A DNA stretch of 64,000 bases from Flavobacteriales bacterium (GTDB lineage: Bacteria > Bacteroidota > Bacteroidia > Flavobacteriales > CAJXXR01), in contig JAOAQX010000034.1 of NCBI GenBank assembly GCA_025210805.1, positions 114,736-178,735 on the forward strand, written 5' to 3'. Below, one piece after another: positions 17,172-26,191 of the stretch; the first letter of the stretch is position 1, and every line of letters begins with the position of its first letter. The notes under the pieces are model-generated. The model was given only the letters and a program-made list of their open reading frames with translations. It made no database searches and was not told the DNA's origin. The translations under genes were made by a program, and so were the position numbers.

Positions 17172-17243
17172 AATTTTTGTTGGCAAAGGTATTCATATTC
17201 CCTAGCATTACATCAAGAAAGCACAATAGAAAATGGGAGAATA

Positions 17244-17384
17244 ATACCGTTTATGGTGTTAATTTACCCATAAGTTCTAGCTTCTTTTTCGGATGCGGTA
17301 TAACCCCCTTACCCTCCCGAAAAATCGGGACAAGCTATTCAAAGAGGGCTTAAATAGTGAGTAAATTAACACCATAAATGGTAT
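17244..17384. repeat. MITE-like element, copy 1 (141 bp)
   Basis: The ends are near-perfect 27-base inverted repeats: the left begins ATACCGTTTATGGTGTTAAT and the reverse complement of the right begins ATACCATTTATGGTGTTAAT. They differ at 2 of 27 positions. The interior has CCCGAAAAATCGGG and a GAGGGC segment. A second copy with the same ends lies at 25465-25594, and both share the same 10 bases just beyond the right end (AAAACCTATT). The element ends 10 bases from the stop codon of the TonB-type receptor. It has no coding capacity. Confidence 0.8.
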
Positions 17385-17394
17385 AAAACCTATT

Positions 17395-19752
17395 TTAGCC
17401 TCCAAATCCACCACCACTTCTCAACTCATTGCTATCACGGTTTTTTCTTCTTAAAGCACGGTTTTTTCCTTGTCCAAATCGATAATTGAAACCAACATAA
17501 AACGTTCTGCTTTCCCAATTAAACTGTCCATTTTGCTCAAATGGATTTGTAGAATCGAATTTGAATCTCATTCCTTGGAAAATATCATTTACACGTGCTG
17601 AGATTGTTCCTTTTCCATTTAGAACAGTATAACTAGCACCTAAATTAAACATCCACATGGTTTTGCGGTTAAATTGGATTCCATTTTCTGGGGCGTTTAT
17701 CATAGTAAACACTTGAAAATTGAGCTTCTTTGAAGCATAAAACATTGAACTCAATCTACCTGATAAAGAATTTGTTACTACCTCTAAATCCCCTTGTCTA
17801 TCCGTTTTATTGTACAACTCCACAGAACCATTTAAACGCCACCATCTTTTAGGAGCATAACTCGATGATAGTTCAATTCCAAAACGATCTGTCGGGGAAA
17901 GATTCGCATAAGTTAGAAGTTGTTTTTGTGGATCCTTTGGGTCCAATGAAATAAAGCGGTTAATAGGATCTGTTATTCTTCTATAAAATACGCCAGCAGT
18001 GGCATTTCCTTTTTTAAATTGACGAGTATAATTAAACTCATATGAATTTGTAAACTGCGGTACAAGTTCAGGGTTTCCTACAGAATTTATTAATGGAGTA
18101 CTCCATTCTCTAACGGGGTTAACCTGCCCTATTGAAGGTCTATCAACACGTCTGCTATAACTCAATTGATATTGATTTTTCTCAGATGGGTTATAGGTAA
18201 TATATGCAGATGGATAAATGCTAAAAATCTCATCTGAATAAGGTGCATTGTTTTTTCCTCTGCTAAAAGTACCTTCTACCTCATACTGTTCAAATCGAGA
18301 CCCTAACTGGATTCCCACTTTTTCAAACTGATGTCCAAAAGTGGCATAAAGTGAATAGATATTTCGATCATATTCAAAAGCAGAATTCCCAACATTCAAT
18401 TGAGTAGAAATATTTTCATTTGTGGTGAGGTTTTGACGGTATTCTGCACCTAATTCAAGTTTAGATTTATCTCCAATGGGTCTATTATAATCTATATTAA
18501 AGATGGTATTTGTGAATTGCTTCTCCACATCATTCGTGAAATTCAAATCTTTAGAACTGGTGTTTATTTTATCCCAATAACGAGCATCTTCCTCATTATT
18601 GGTGTGTGAATAGGTGATTTCTGCATCTAATTGATGTTGTCCATTTTTATCAAATTTCCTTCTATAATTTAGGTTATAAGTTTGTGATGGAACTGTGTTT
18701 GACACAATATAAGGTGCGTCAGTAATCGTTTTTTGGTCTTTAATTACCCTGGTAAACCCATCATTGTCTGTTTTAAAGAAATTCTGTGTGGTATATGCAG
18801 ATAGGGTATTTTGATCATTAATATAATAATCTGCACCCAATTTTATCATGTGAGATTCTGGTGTATTTTCAAATCCAAATTCTTGACGTAGTGGGAATTT
18901 ATCGGTTCTATTTACATATCCTTTGTTTTCTCTTGTTCCTGTATTATATCCATAATTCGAATATATATTTACTTTCCCTGTCTTATAATTCATATTTAAT
19001 GAACCATTAAAACGGGTGTTAATTCCTTGGGTTAAACCAGCGTTCACATTGGCATTAAAACCTTGAAGTGCATTTTTATGAAGTACTAGATTAATCATTC
19101 CACTCATACCTTCTGGGTTATATTTTGCAGAAGGATTGGTGATCAATTCCACTTTTTTGATTGAAGCTGATGGTATTTGCTTTAAAACCTGGTCAGCAGT
19201 AAGGTTTGTGGGCTTACCATCAATCAAGATTCTTACATTTTCATTTCCTCTTAAACTTACCGATCCTGTTTGCTGATCTACATTCACAGATTGAATTTGA
19301 TTAAGCATCTCTCCTGCCGTACTTCCCACAGATGTTAAGTCTTTTCCAACATTAATAACTTTTCGGTCAATTTTTTGCTCAATTGTTGACGCTTCTTCTG
19401 TAAGCTCAACTTCAGACATCATTTCTGCTGAAGCAGAAAGGCGAATGACTCCCAAATTCAATTTTCTTCTCTTGTCATTTAATTCAACTGGTTTTGAAAT
19501 GGTCTCATATCCCATAAATTGAATTTCAGCAGTGTATTTTCCATAAGGAATTTTTGAAATACCAAAACTTCCTTTATCATTGGAAATTCCACCGGTAACT
19601 ATTTTTTTATCTGAGCTTTTTACAACAATGTTCACATAAGGCATCATCTCATTATTTTGAGCATCCTTGATCACTCCTCGGATACTACCTGTTTGTGCCA
19701 ATGCTGGAATTACCGTTATTAATGTAAAAAATAATACATAGAAATTCTTCAT
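17395..19752 (-). CDS. TonB-dependent receptor-like outer-membrane protein (OMP_b-brl_3 type)
   Basis: A 785-residue protein from the Met at 19752, which gives a clean signal peptide (MKNFYVLFFTLITVIPALAQ). A carboxypeptidase-regulatory-like beta domain follows (residues about 22-105: GSIRGVIKDAQNNEMMPYVNI). Then comes a plug domain (about 120-220, with VNVDQQTGSVSLRGNENVRI and ASIKKVELITNPSAKY) and a large beta barrel to the C-terminus. There is no clear TonB box and no SusD partner gene nearby, so it belongs to the SusC-independent outer-membrane beta-barrel group. Its cargo, perhaps a metal chelate or peptide, cannot be told. The C-terminus is Gly/Arg/Asn-rich (RFGQGKNRALRRKNRD...GGGFGG), an unusual tail for a barrel. 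Confidence 0.9.
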   Translation of the reverse strand: MKNFYVLFFTLITVIPALAQTGSIRGVIKDAQNNEMMPYVNIVVKSSDKKIVTGGISNDKGSFGISKIPYGKYTAEIQFMGYETISKPVELNDKRRKLNLGVIRLSASAEMMSEVELTEEASTIEQKIDRKVINVGKDLTSVGSTAGEMLNQIQSVNVDQQTGSVSLRGNENVRILIDGKPTNLTADQVLKQIPSASIKKVELITNPSAKYNPEGMSGMINLVLHKNALQGFNANVNAGLTQGINTRFNGSLNMNYKTGKVNIYSNYGYNTGTRENKGYVNRTDKFPLRQEFGFENTPESHMIKLGADYYINDQNTLSAYTTQNFFKTDNDGFTRVIKDQKTITDAPYIVSNTVPSQTYNLNYRRKFDKNGQHQLDAEITYSHTNNEEDARYWDKINTSSKDLNFTNDVEKQFTNTIFNIDYNRPIGDKSKLELGAEYRQNLTTNENISTQLNVGNSAFEYDRNIYSLYATFGHQFEKVGIQLGSRFEQYEVEGTFSRGKNNAPYSDEIFSIYPSAYITYNPSEKNQYQLSYSRRVDRPSIGQVNPVREWSTPLINSVGNPELVPQFTNSYEFNYTRQFKKGNATAGVFYRRITDPINRFISLDPKDPQKQLLTYANLSPTDRFGIELSSSYAPKRWWRLNGSVELYNKTDRQGDLEVVTNSLSGRLSSMFYASKKLNFQVFTMINAPENGIQFNRKTMWMFNLGASYTVLNGKGTISARVNDIFQGMRFKFDSTNPFEQNGQFNWESRTFYVGFNYRFGQGKNRALRRKNRDSNELRSGGGFGG

Positions 19753-19775
19753 AACCCTTAGATTTATAATTTTAG

Positions 19776-19783
19776 CAAAGATA
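19776..19783 (-). promoter_or_regulatory. -7 element of the receptor gene
   Basis: The minus strand reads TATCTTTG, a full match to TAnnTTTG, 23 bases before the chosen ATG at 19752. A convincing -33 box at 19-base spacing is not seen. Confidence 0.5.
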
Positions 19784-19910
19784 TGAGGTATCAATACCAA
19801 AATTTTGTTAAATCTTGTGGAAAAAAGTTGAATCGAAATTTGTATGCATATTTTGGTAATTAGCATACAACTAAAGATAACAGCTGCTCGTAGTTTTGCT
19901 TCAAAAAAAC

Positions 19911-20387
19911 ATGAAAGAGCATTTCCACATAGAAAAAGTAAAAAGCTCGCATAGAAAAATCTATAGCGATATTATTATAGATCAACCAGCAGAAAAGGTT
20001 TGGGAAATTATATCTGATTTCAAATCATATAAGGATTGGGCTGTTTTTATGGTAGATATTCAAGGGGCATGTATTCATCAATCAGAAATAACTGTAAAAT
20101 TTCAATTAGATCCAACGAAGGACAAAACCAACACGATTTCTCATTTAATTCATGTAGAGCAAAAAAAGGAATTCTATTGGGCAGAAAAAGGACCCATGGG
20201 AATTTGTGACAATCATCATTTTATTATTGAGGAAATAGATGAAAAAAGCGCTCGTTTTATCCAAAAAGATGAGTTGACTAAAGGAGCCACTTGGTTGCTA
20301 GGAGGATATCTCTCGAAAATATACCTTAAAGGCTATAGAGCTTTTAATAAAAGTCTTAAAAAGGAAGTGGAACGTAGGTTTCAATAA
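19911..20387 (+). CDS. SRPBCC-family protein (polyketide cyclase/START-like)
   Basis: A 158-residue protein from ATG 19911; the longer frame opens with TTG. It has the SRPBCC pattern: an N-terminal strand then PAEKVWEIISDFKSYKDWAVFM, an LIHVEQKKEFYWAEKG strand pair, HHFIIEEIDEKSARFIQKDEL, and a long C-terminal helix (GYRAFNKSLKKEVERRF). Such proteins form a deep hydrophobic ligand pocket. The ligand here is unknown. It precedes an AraC regulator on the same strand by 68 bases and may or may not be co-transcribed with it. Confidence 0.85.
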   Translation: MKEHFHIEKVKSSHRKIYSDIIIDQPAEKVWEIISDFKSYKDWAVFMVDIQGACIHQSEITVKFQLDPTKDKTNTISHLIHVEQKKEFYWAEKGPMGICDNHHFIIEEIDEKSARFIQKDELTKGATWLLGGYLSKIYLKGYRAFNKSLKKEVERRFQ

Positions 20388-20455
20388 TTCTTTCGGGAAT
20401 TAATTCTCTGTATAATTGAGTAGCTTAGCAGGTATCATTTTTATAATAAGCACAA

Positions 20456-21370
20456 ATGAAAAATATCATCCATATTAACACCATTTCAGAATTGCACAAA
20501 TTCCTTGGTCTTGATGAACCAAAACATCCTTTGATTTCTATATTCCCCTATAATAATGAAAATGCAAAGGCTACTCAAGAAAATTTTAAATATTCATTTA
20601 ACTTTTATCAAATTAGTATAAAAGGAAATTGCCCGCTTCTTATAACAAAATACGGAAGAAGCACCTACGATTTTCAAGAATGCTCAATGATTTTTACCGC
20701 ACCCAATCAAGTCTTAGAATACCATACGGATTATACCACTACGGATGGCGATTGCTGGACACTCGTCTTTCATTCAGACTTGATTAGAAAGTCCGTTTTG
20801 AGCAACCTAATAGACCAATATTCATTCTTTTCATATCAATCCAACGAAGCATTGCATTTGTCACAAGAAGAAAGAACGACTATTTCTGGAATAAAAAATA
20901 AAATCATCAAAGAATATGAGAATAATTTAGATCCTCATAGTCATAATTTAATTATTTCCAATCTACAATTATTACTGAACTATTGTTTACGGTACTATGA
21001 TAGACAATTTTATACAAGAACCACATTCAACAAAGATATCGTTACAGATTTTGAACAAGTGTTAAAAGAGTATTATTCTACAGACCAACAGATTACTCGT
21101 GGGCTTCCTTCTGTAAAATATTGTGCAGATTCTCTTCATGTTTCCCCAAGATATCTAAGTGATTTACTAAAAAAAGAGTCTGGTAAAAGTACCCAAGACC
21201 ATATCCATGATTTTATTATCGAAAAGGCAAAAAATCGTTTATTAAACAGCAACGAAACCGCCAGTGAAATAGCTTTTGGATTAGGGTTTGAATATTCTCA
21301 ATACTTTAGCAAAATTTTTAAGAAAAAAACCACAATGAGTCCTAAGCAATATAGGAATACCATGAGTTAA
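20456..21370 (+). CDS. AraC-family transcriptional regulator
   Basis: A 304-residue regulator. The C-terminal 100 residues hold two helix-turn-helix motifs of the AraC/XylS type: CADSLHVSPRYLSDLLKKESG (first helix pair) and ASEIAFGLGFEYSQYFSKIFKK, followed by the family signature MSPKQYR. The N-terminal 170 residues are a cupin-like sensory domain (CPLLITKYGRSTYDFQECSM, LEYHTDY) of the type common in Bacteroidota. The inducer is unknown. The neighbouring SRPBCC gene and the downstream outer-membrane genes are candidate targets only by position. Confidence 0.93.
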   Translation: MKNIIHINTISELHKFLGLDEPKHPLISIFPYNNENAKATQENFKYSFNFYQISIKGNCPLLITKYGRSTYDFQECSMIFTAPNQVLEYHTDYTTTDGDCWTLVFHSDLIRKSVLSNLIDQYSFFSYQSNEALHLSQEERTTISGIKNKIIKEYENNLDPHSHNLIISNLQLLLNYCLRYYDRQFYTRTTFNKDIVTDFEQVLKEYYSTDQQITRGLPSVKYCADSLHVSPRYLSDLLKKESGKSTQDHIHDFIIEKAKNRLLNSNETASEIAFGLGFEYSQYFSKIFKKKTTMSPKQYRNTMS

Positions 21371-21422
21371 AAATCCTCCCCAAATTAATATTAGGAAGGT
21401 ATTTTTTTAAAAATAATGTAGA

Positions 21423-23183
21423 CTAAAATGAATAACTCATTCCAAATGAACCCCCAAAAGTGGTAAGAATCTGATCTATACGTCTAAATTTGGCTTCAAA
21501 TTTCCAATTTCTAAAACGATAGTTCCCTCGGAAATAATAAAACATTCCGCTTTTATAATAACCAATTACCCTTCCCATAGGAAAAACATCAGGTTCATAA
21601 GAATAAAAAGCTCCCGAATCTTGATGAAAAAACCCGAAACCAAACCCAAGTTCACAATTCTCAAATTGTTGTTTTAAATGACTAAATAATGCAAAACCAT
21701 GCTCCCTTCCTATTTTTGACTGCAACTCAAAATCAAAACTAGTAGAGGCTCGTATATCCAATTCAAAACGAGATTTTAACACTGCCAAATCATTTGAATG
21801 GGTTGTTTTCTGAAACAATAAACGGTTTCTCAATCGATACTTCCTGCTCAAACGCAAATTAATATCTAACTGAGATCGGTTCTTTTTTTCCTTGGTTATA
21901 CTATTTTGTGAACGAATAAAAGCGTATTGAACTTCATATTTTTTTCTTTTCTTGGATATTTTCCCAAAAAATAAATCCTCAGAATCTGCATAGAGATCTT
22001 GATAATTCGAAAAAATCGCCTGCTGATTTCCTTCTTTTAAAGTTCCTACTTTCATAAACCAACGATTTCCCATGGCATATTGAATTTCTCCATAAAAATC
22101 AAAAAAATGATAATTGTGGGATTGAATTTCTGCACAGAACGTCCATTTTGAAGATCGATATTCCACAGATTGATAATGCGATTGTAAAAAATCCTGAGAT
22201 GCCAACTCTAATAATGAATCAGAATAATGGTGAGAATGGAACAGATGCTGAAAACTCCAAGCGCCATTTTCATACCTCAATCCAATTCCTCCAGATTTTT
22301 GTAAAAGATTTTTCCGAAATTTTAGATCATTTTTACTCGAATGTATCCCTGTATTTCGCAAGGTATTTCCTTCTGATTTTATGGTCATATCCCGGTGTTT
22401 ATAAGACCCAAAAATGAGTAGTTCTAAATGTGGTTTCAAACGGGTACTAAAACCCACACCTGTGAAATAAGAATACTCCAAACTTCCTGTGTGTTTTCTT
22501 AAAATACTTGAATTATATTGATCACTTGATATATTCCCAACCAAAAATCCTTGTCTAATTCCGAGAACTTTTCCAAAATTTATTTGATAATTTCCTATCA
22601 TAATTTGTGAACTTTTTGAATATTTGGAAAATGAAAAATTAACAAAATCTACAATATTCTCCTCCGTTGGATCTTTTTCTACTAAAATTGAAAAACTCCA
22701 ATTATCCTTAGAATAAAATAATGAATTCCGATACCGAAAAGGTGATTTCTCCTTGCTAATAAAATTTGCACAACTTATCATAACACGCGCTTTTCCAGAT
22801 TCTTTAACACCATAACCTAAACCATAACTACAATACTGATAAAAAACATATTTCTTTTTAAACACATCAAGTCCTACAACACGATTTAAAAATAAAATAC
22901 TTTTTTCCTTCGGATATTTCTCAAAATATTTAGACAACAACCCTCTCTCCTCCTTAGAAAAAATTGTCAACTCAGATAAATCCATTATACAATCATTTGA
23001 TTTAATACGTAATATTTCTTGATTGATATTATTTACAAAAATATTTATTTCTTCTTCAGATATTTCTTCCAAAGAATTCTGAATTATTTCATTTTTCAAA
23101 TACTTCAAATATGGATTTACCGACTGAGAATAGGACAAAAAATGAAAGCAAAAAAGCACAAAAAACCACCTTACCATTTCCAT
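21423..23183 (-). CDS. Large outer-membrane beta-barrel protein, possibly of the helix-hairpin-helix barrel group
   Basis: About 586 residues from the Met at 23183; another Met lies 6 bases downstream, and the longer frame opens with TTG. After a signal peptide (WFFVLFCFHFLSYSQS) comes a helical N-terminal region of about 100 residues (ISEEEINIFVNNINQEIL, LTIFSKEERGLLSKYFEKYP, ILFLNRVVGLD). Its layout recalls the degenerate ComEA/HhH segment that precedes a barrel in a Flavobacteriia family. The remaining 450 residues are amphipathic strands (MIGNYQINFGKVLGIRQGFL, GGIGLRYENGAWSFQHLF) and end in SYSF, with a terminal aromatic. It overlaps the upstream outer-membrane gene by 13 bases. The function is unknown. 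Confidence 0.7.
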   Translation of the reverse strand: MEMVRWFFVLFCFHFLSYSQSVNPYLKYLKNEIIQNSLEEISEEEINIFVNNINQEILRIKSNDCIMDLSELTIFSKEERGLLSKYFEKYPKEKSILFLNRVVGLDVFKKKYVFYQYCSYGLGYGVKESGKARVMISCANFISKEKSPFRYRNSLFYSKDNWSFSILVEKDPTEENIVDFVNFSFSKYSKSSQIMIGNYQINFGKVLGIRQGFLVGNISSDQYNSSILRKHTGSLEYSYFTGVGFSTRLKPHLELLIFGSYKHRDMTIKSEGNTLRNTGIHSSKNDLKFRKNLLQKSGGIGLRYENGAWSFQHLFHSHHYSDSLLELASQDFLQSHYQSVEYRSSKWTFCAEIQSHNYHFFDFYGEIQYAMGNRWFMKVGTLKEGNQQAIFSNYQDLYADSEDLFFGKISKKRKKYEVQYAFIRSQNSITKEKKNRSQLDINLRLSRKYRLRNRLLFQKTTHSNDLAVLKSRFELDIRASTSFDFELQSKIGREHGFALFSHLKQQFENCELGFGFGFFHQDSGAFYSYEPDVFPMGRVIGYYKSGMFYYFRGNYRFRNWKFEAKFRRIDQILTTFGGSFGMSYSF

Positions 23184-23938
23184 ATAAAATTGATGTTTTG
23201 ATTCCAACCAAGGTTCGGATGTTTCTCGAAAAATAAATGAATAGAAAACCTGGATTTTATCACTCCAATTCCTAAATCAAATTGATTCTGTAAATAATCA
23301 TATCGCCACTCAAAATTGAATAGTTTGATATGATATATTAAGTGTGTTTTCAAAAAGAATTCTTGTTCAAGATATTTTATAGAAGTATTTATTCCAAAGT
23401 TTTTAGACGCTCGATAAAGTATTTCACAAAGCATATTTTCTTTTTTACGTGCTGATAAATTCTGTAATTGAATTGCAAGATTCCAGTTCTGGTGAATTTT
23501 AAACCAAGATGAAAACCCAATACGGAATAATCTATCTTGATAAAAATCAACACCTTCTACCCTACTATTCGCATACTCTACAGAAATATTTATTCGAAAA
23601 TGATGACCAAAGCCACGTAGATAGCTTACTCCTGCTCTAGTTTCTTTCTGTAAACCGATGTTTTGATACCCCAGTGTTAAATTAAATTGCTGCTTGGAGA
23701 AAGGTATTTTACATAATACTTCAGTGCGATACAAATTATTAACAGAATATAAACGTGAATAATTTACTCCAATACTACTTTTTGATTGAATTTTAAGTGA
23801 ATAAAGCCTGTTCGTATTTAGATAACTATCAGGACTTCCACTGGATATTTGAGACTGATAATAGTTAGAATCTTGACCAAATACATCCATTGAAAAAAAG
23901 CAAATACAGATGAGTACCCTATATAATAATTTTGTCAT
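23171..23938 (-). CDS. Putative outer-membrane protein, 255 residues
   Basis: The signal peptide (LLYRVLICICFFSMDVFGQ) is followed by strand-rich sequence from an outer-membrane barrel: FNLTLGYQNIGLQKETRAGVSYLRGFG, FRIGFSSWFKIHQNWNLAIQLQNL and FDLGIGVIKSRFSIHLFFEKHP. It ends with the aromatic residue of FIWKW. The ATG at 23938 is chosen over a TTG at 23944. The downstream gene starts inside its 3' end, so the two outer-membrane proteins are almost certainly made together and may interact. I recognise no family. Confidence 0.7.
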   Translation of the reverse strand: MTKLLYRVLICICFFSMDVFGQDSNYYQSQISSGSPDSYLNTNRLYSLKIQSKSSIGVNYSRLYSVNNLYRTEVLCKIPFSKQQFNLTLGYQNIGLQKETRAGVSYLRGFGHHFRINISVEYANSRVEGVDFYQDRLFRIGFSSWFKIHQNWNLAIQLQNLSARKKENMLCEILYRASKNFGINTSIKYLEQEFFLKTHLIYHIKLFNFEWRYDYLQNQFDLGIGVIKSRFSIHLFFEKHPNLGWNQNINFIWKW

Positions 23939-24226
23939 TTTCAATACTTTATTAATCTATTTATTGTTGAAGTTATTGAAAAAACTGCGGCTTTCAAAAT
24001 ACTAAATACTCATTATCAATTATTTAAATAACAATTCAATTATATACTAATTCACAACTATAACATTTATTCAATACACTTAATTAATGATGTCTAAAAA
24101 AACATGAGTTAAAATGATCGGTTCATCCACAATCTTCAATTAAAAAGTTCGGAATTATAATATCAATCGCTCAATAATTGATTTCTTATGATTTTTGCTT
24201 CATCAAACCTCAAAAAAAACAGATAA

Positions 24227-25465
24227 ATGAGAATAATATTAAGCTTAGCATTCATTCTAGCCATGCTATCCTGTGAAAAGGAAGAAGCATTAAAAACATC
24301 ACTCCCTGATCCTAAAAATATTCAAACTGAAGAAGACCTTTCTGAGTACTTATCTCTATTGAGTAAAAGTAAGACCATTCAAGGTTTTTCCTTATCAATA
24401 GCTTCACAGCAAGAAATTGTCTTTCAATCATATTTCGGCTTTTCAGACGCTGCAAAACAAAAATCATACACCAATCAAACTCAAAACAGCATCGCTTCCA
24501 TCAGTAAAACATTTTTAGCTGCTGCTACTTCTGATGCAATCGAAAAAGGGCTTTTTTCTTGGGAAACAGACATCAATAATGTATTGCCATTTACTATTTC
24601 CAACCCAAATATTGAGCAGCATCAAATTTTGATCAAAGATTTGGCAACCCATACTTCGGGTATCAATGATGGCAAAGATTATTTAAAAGAGAATTACTAT
24701 ATTCTAGAAAATCAAAATATTGACGGTGAATTAGGACAAATTCTCACTCAAAAAATTGGGATTAAAAAGGGATCAAAAATACCACTTGAAACCTACCTTG
24801 AAAATCTCTTAATTTCCTCGGATGGAAAATATCATTCTGATTATTTCACTACAGACCTTCCAACGGATTGGACATATTCTAATACTGCAACAGCTCTTTT
24901 GGGTCTTGCAATAGAGCATCAATCTGGAATGCCTTATGAAGACTATCTTCAAAAATATATTTTTGCACCGCTTCATCTGTCTGCTACCTCTTTTGATCTT
25001 CAATCTCAATTATCAAATATGACAAAATGGTATTACGATGAAAACCAATCGTTCCCAAGGTATGCGAATCATTCCCCAGTAGAAGGTGGTGTTTACTCAA
25101 ACAATATTGATATGGCTTTGTATTTAAAAGATATGATGCTTGGGCTTCAAAATCACTCGCAAGCGAATTTTTCGAATACTTTTTATCAGAGAATCTTCAG
25201 CCCTAAACTCCAAAAAGGCATCGTTCCAAACGATTTTGCTGAAAACATGGGAATGCTTTGGTATTTGAAGCAAGGTACTTGGCAACATGGCGGAAACGAT
25301 TTAGGGAATTCTTCACATATTCAGATTGACGAAAATGGGCTTTTTGGCTTTATTTTACAAACCAATATGGACGCTACATTTGTAGGAAATACTGAAAAAT
25401 GGATTGAAATAAAGAACAAAATTTCCTTAGCGATTAATCAATATCGAGCCGCCAAAAAACTCTAA
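24227..25465 (+). CDS. Serine hydrolase lipoprotein, class C beta-lactamase fold
   Basis: A 412-residue lipoprotein with a lipobox Cys near residue 16 (LAMLSC). It has the three penicillin-binding fold motifs: SxxK in SIASISKTF near residue 90, YxN in TYSNTATALLG near residue 218, and an HGG-type third motif (WQHGGND) near residue 365. Related proteins are D-Ala-D-Ala carboxypeptidases, esterases or peptidases rather than true beta-lactamases. By inference it acts in the periplasm on peptidoglycan or small peptides or esters. Its TAA stop shares its last base with the left end of a MITE-like repeat, so insertion happened exactly at the gene end. Confidence 0.9.
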   Translation: MRIILSLAFILAMLSCEKEEALKTSLPDPKNIQTEEDLSEYLSLLSKSKTIQGFSLSIASQQEIVFQSYFGFSDAAKQKSYTNQTQNSIASISKTFLAAATSDAIEKGLFSWETDINNVLPFTISNPNIEQHQILIKDLATHTSGINDGKDYLKENYYILENQNIDGELGQILTQKIGIKKGSKIPLETYLENLLISSDGKYHSDYFTTDLPTDWTYSNTATALLGLAIEHQSGMPYEDYLQKYIFAPLHLSATSFDLQSQLSNMTKWYYDENQSFPRYANHSPVEGGVYSNNIDMALYLKDMMLGLQNHSQANFSNTFYQRIFSPKLQKGIVPNDFAENMGMLWYLKQGTWQHGGNDLGNSSHIQIDENGLFGFILQTNMDATFVGNTEKWIEIKNKISLAINQYRAAKKL

Positions 25466-25594
25466 TACCATTTACGGTGTTAATTTACCCAAAGGCTTCA
25501 GTCTCTTTTTCGGGGTATTTCGTTGTAAAACATCCCCCTTCCCCCCTTCAAAGGGGGCTTATATTTGTGAGTAAAATAACACCGTATATGGTAT
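25465..25594. repeat. MITE-like element, copy 2 (130 bp)
   Basis: The left end begins ATACCATTTACGGTGTTAAT and the right end, read in reverse, begins ATACCATATACGGTGTTATT. These are the same terminal inverted repeats as the copy at 17244-17384. The interior differs in length but keeps the C-rich then AAAGGGGGCTTA pattern. The same AAAACCTATT follows the right end. The left end overlaps the last base of the stop codon of the serine hydrolase gene. Confidence 0.8.
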
Positions 25595-25624
25595 AAAACC
25601 TATTATCTTTAAGCAGATAGAAGA

Positions 25625-25683
25625 CCTTTGTAAAACTTGCTTATGTTTACCGCATATACACATTTTACAAAGGCCTTTTTTTT
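25625..25683 (+). terminator. Terminator hairpin with long loop
   Basis: CCTTTGTAAAA (25625-25635) pairs perfectly with TTTTACAAAGG (25663-25673) around a 27-base loop, followed by CC and eight T. It fits a rho-independent terminator for plus-strand transcripts leaving the hydrolase gene and the repeat, and lies just before the convergent gene's stop. Confidence 0.65.
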
Positions 25684-26083
25684 ATTTAAACAATACCCCC
25701 TTTTTACCATCCATTAAGTCAATGGCTTCAATGGTTTCTTCTTTTACGGTATTTCTTGGAACAATAAATTTTTTGTCTTGCAATTTTCCATTTAAGAAAA
25801 AACTTACTAAAAATTCATTATTCATAAGAAGCAAAACGGCATCTTCCATATATTCTACCTTTGCAACACTTTTAGCAGGCAGTTTTTCTATTTTATGTTT
25901 TAACTCAGACGTTCTAACTCCCTCGTATTTACCTACAGTAGAAATGATTACCATTTCCAATTCTTCTGCTTTATCATTGACCAAATAAGCATACCAATCT
26001 TCTGTTCGATGTTCTTTATTAAACTCTCTCACAATGGCTAAATACAGCCCTTGAACTTCCTCTATTTTGATATCTTTTTTCAT
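25682..26083 (-). CDS. Conserved cytoplasmic protein of unknown function
   Basis: A 133-residue protein from the Met at 26083, which begins KKDIKIEEVQGLYLAIVREF. Its predicted pattern is mixed alpha/beta: YAYLVNDKAEELEMVIISTVGKYEG, LPAKSVAKVEYMEDAVLLLMNNEFLVSFFLNGKL. It resembles a short protein family conserved in Flavobacteriia; some database entries label such proteins as phenylalanyl-tRNA synthetase alpha subunit, which this sequence does not support, since no synthetase motif is present. The function is unknown. Confidence 0.75.
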   Translation of the reverse strand: MKKDIKIEEVQGLYLAIVREFNKEHRTEDWYAYLVNDKAEELEMVIISTVGKYEGVRTSELKHKIEKLPAKSVAKVEYMEDAVLLLMNNEFLVSFFLNGKLQDKKFIVPRNTVKEETIEAIDLMDGKKGVLFK

Positions 26084-26191
26084 AAACCCTTTTTTACACC
26101 AAGTGAATTTCAAAAGTAAGGATTAAACAATCAGATTGCCCATTCTTTTGATGTTCCTTTAGCATGACTTCTTCCGCAAATTTATTTTTCT

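Noticed and set aside
24227..25465. True class C beta-lactamase giving antibiotic resistance
   Set aside because: The fold motifs fit the wide serine-hydrolase family, the protein is a lipoprotein, and AmpC-specific features are not evident.
25682..26083. Phenylalanyl-tRNA synthetase subunit label for the 133-residue protein
   Set aside because: No class II synthetase motif is present and the protein is far too short.
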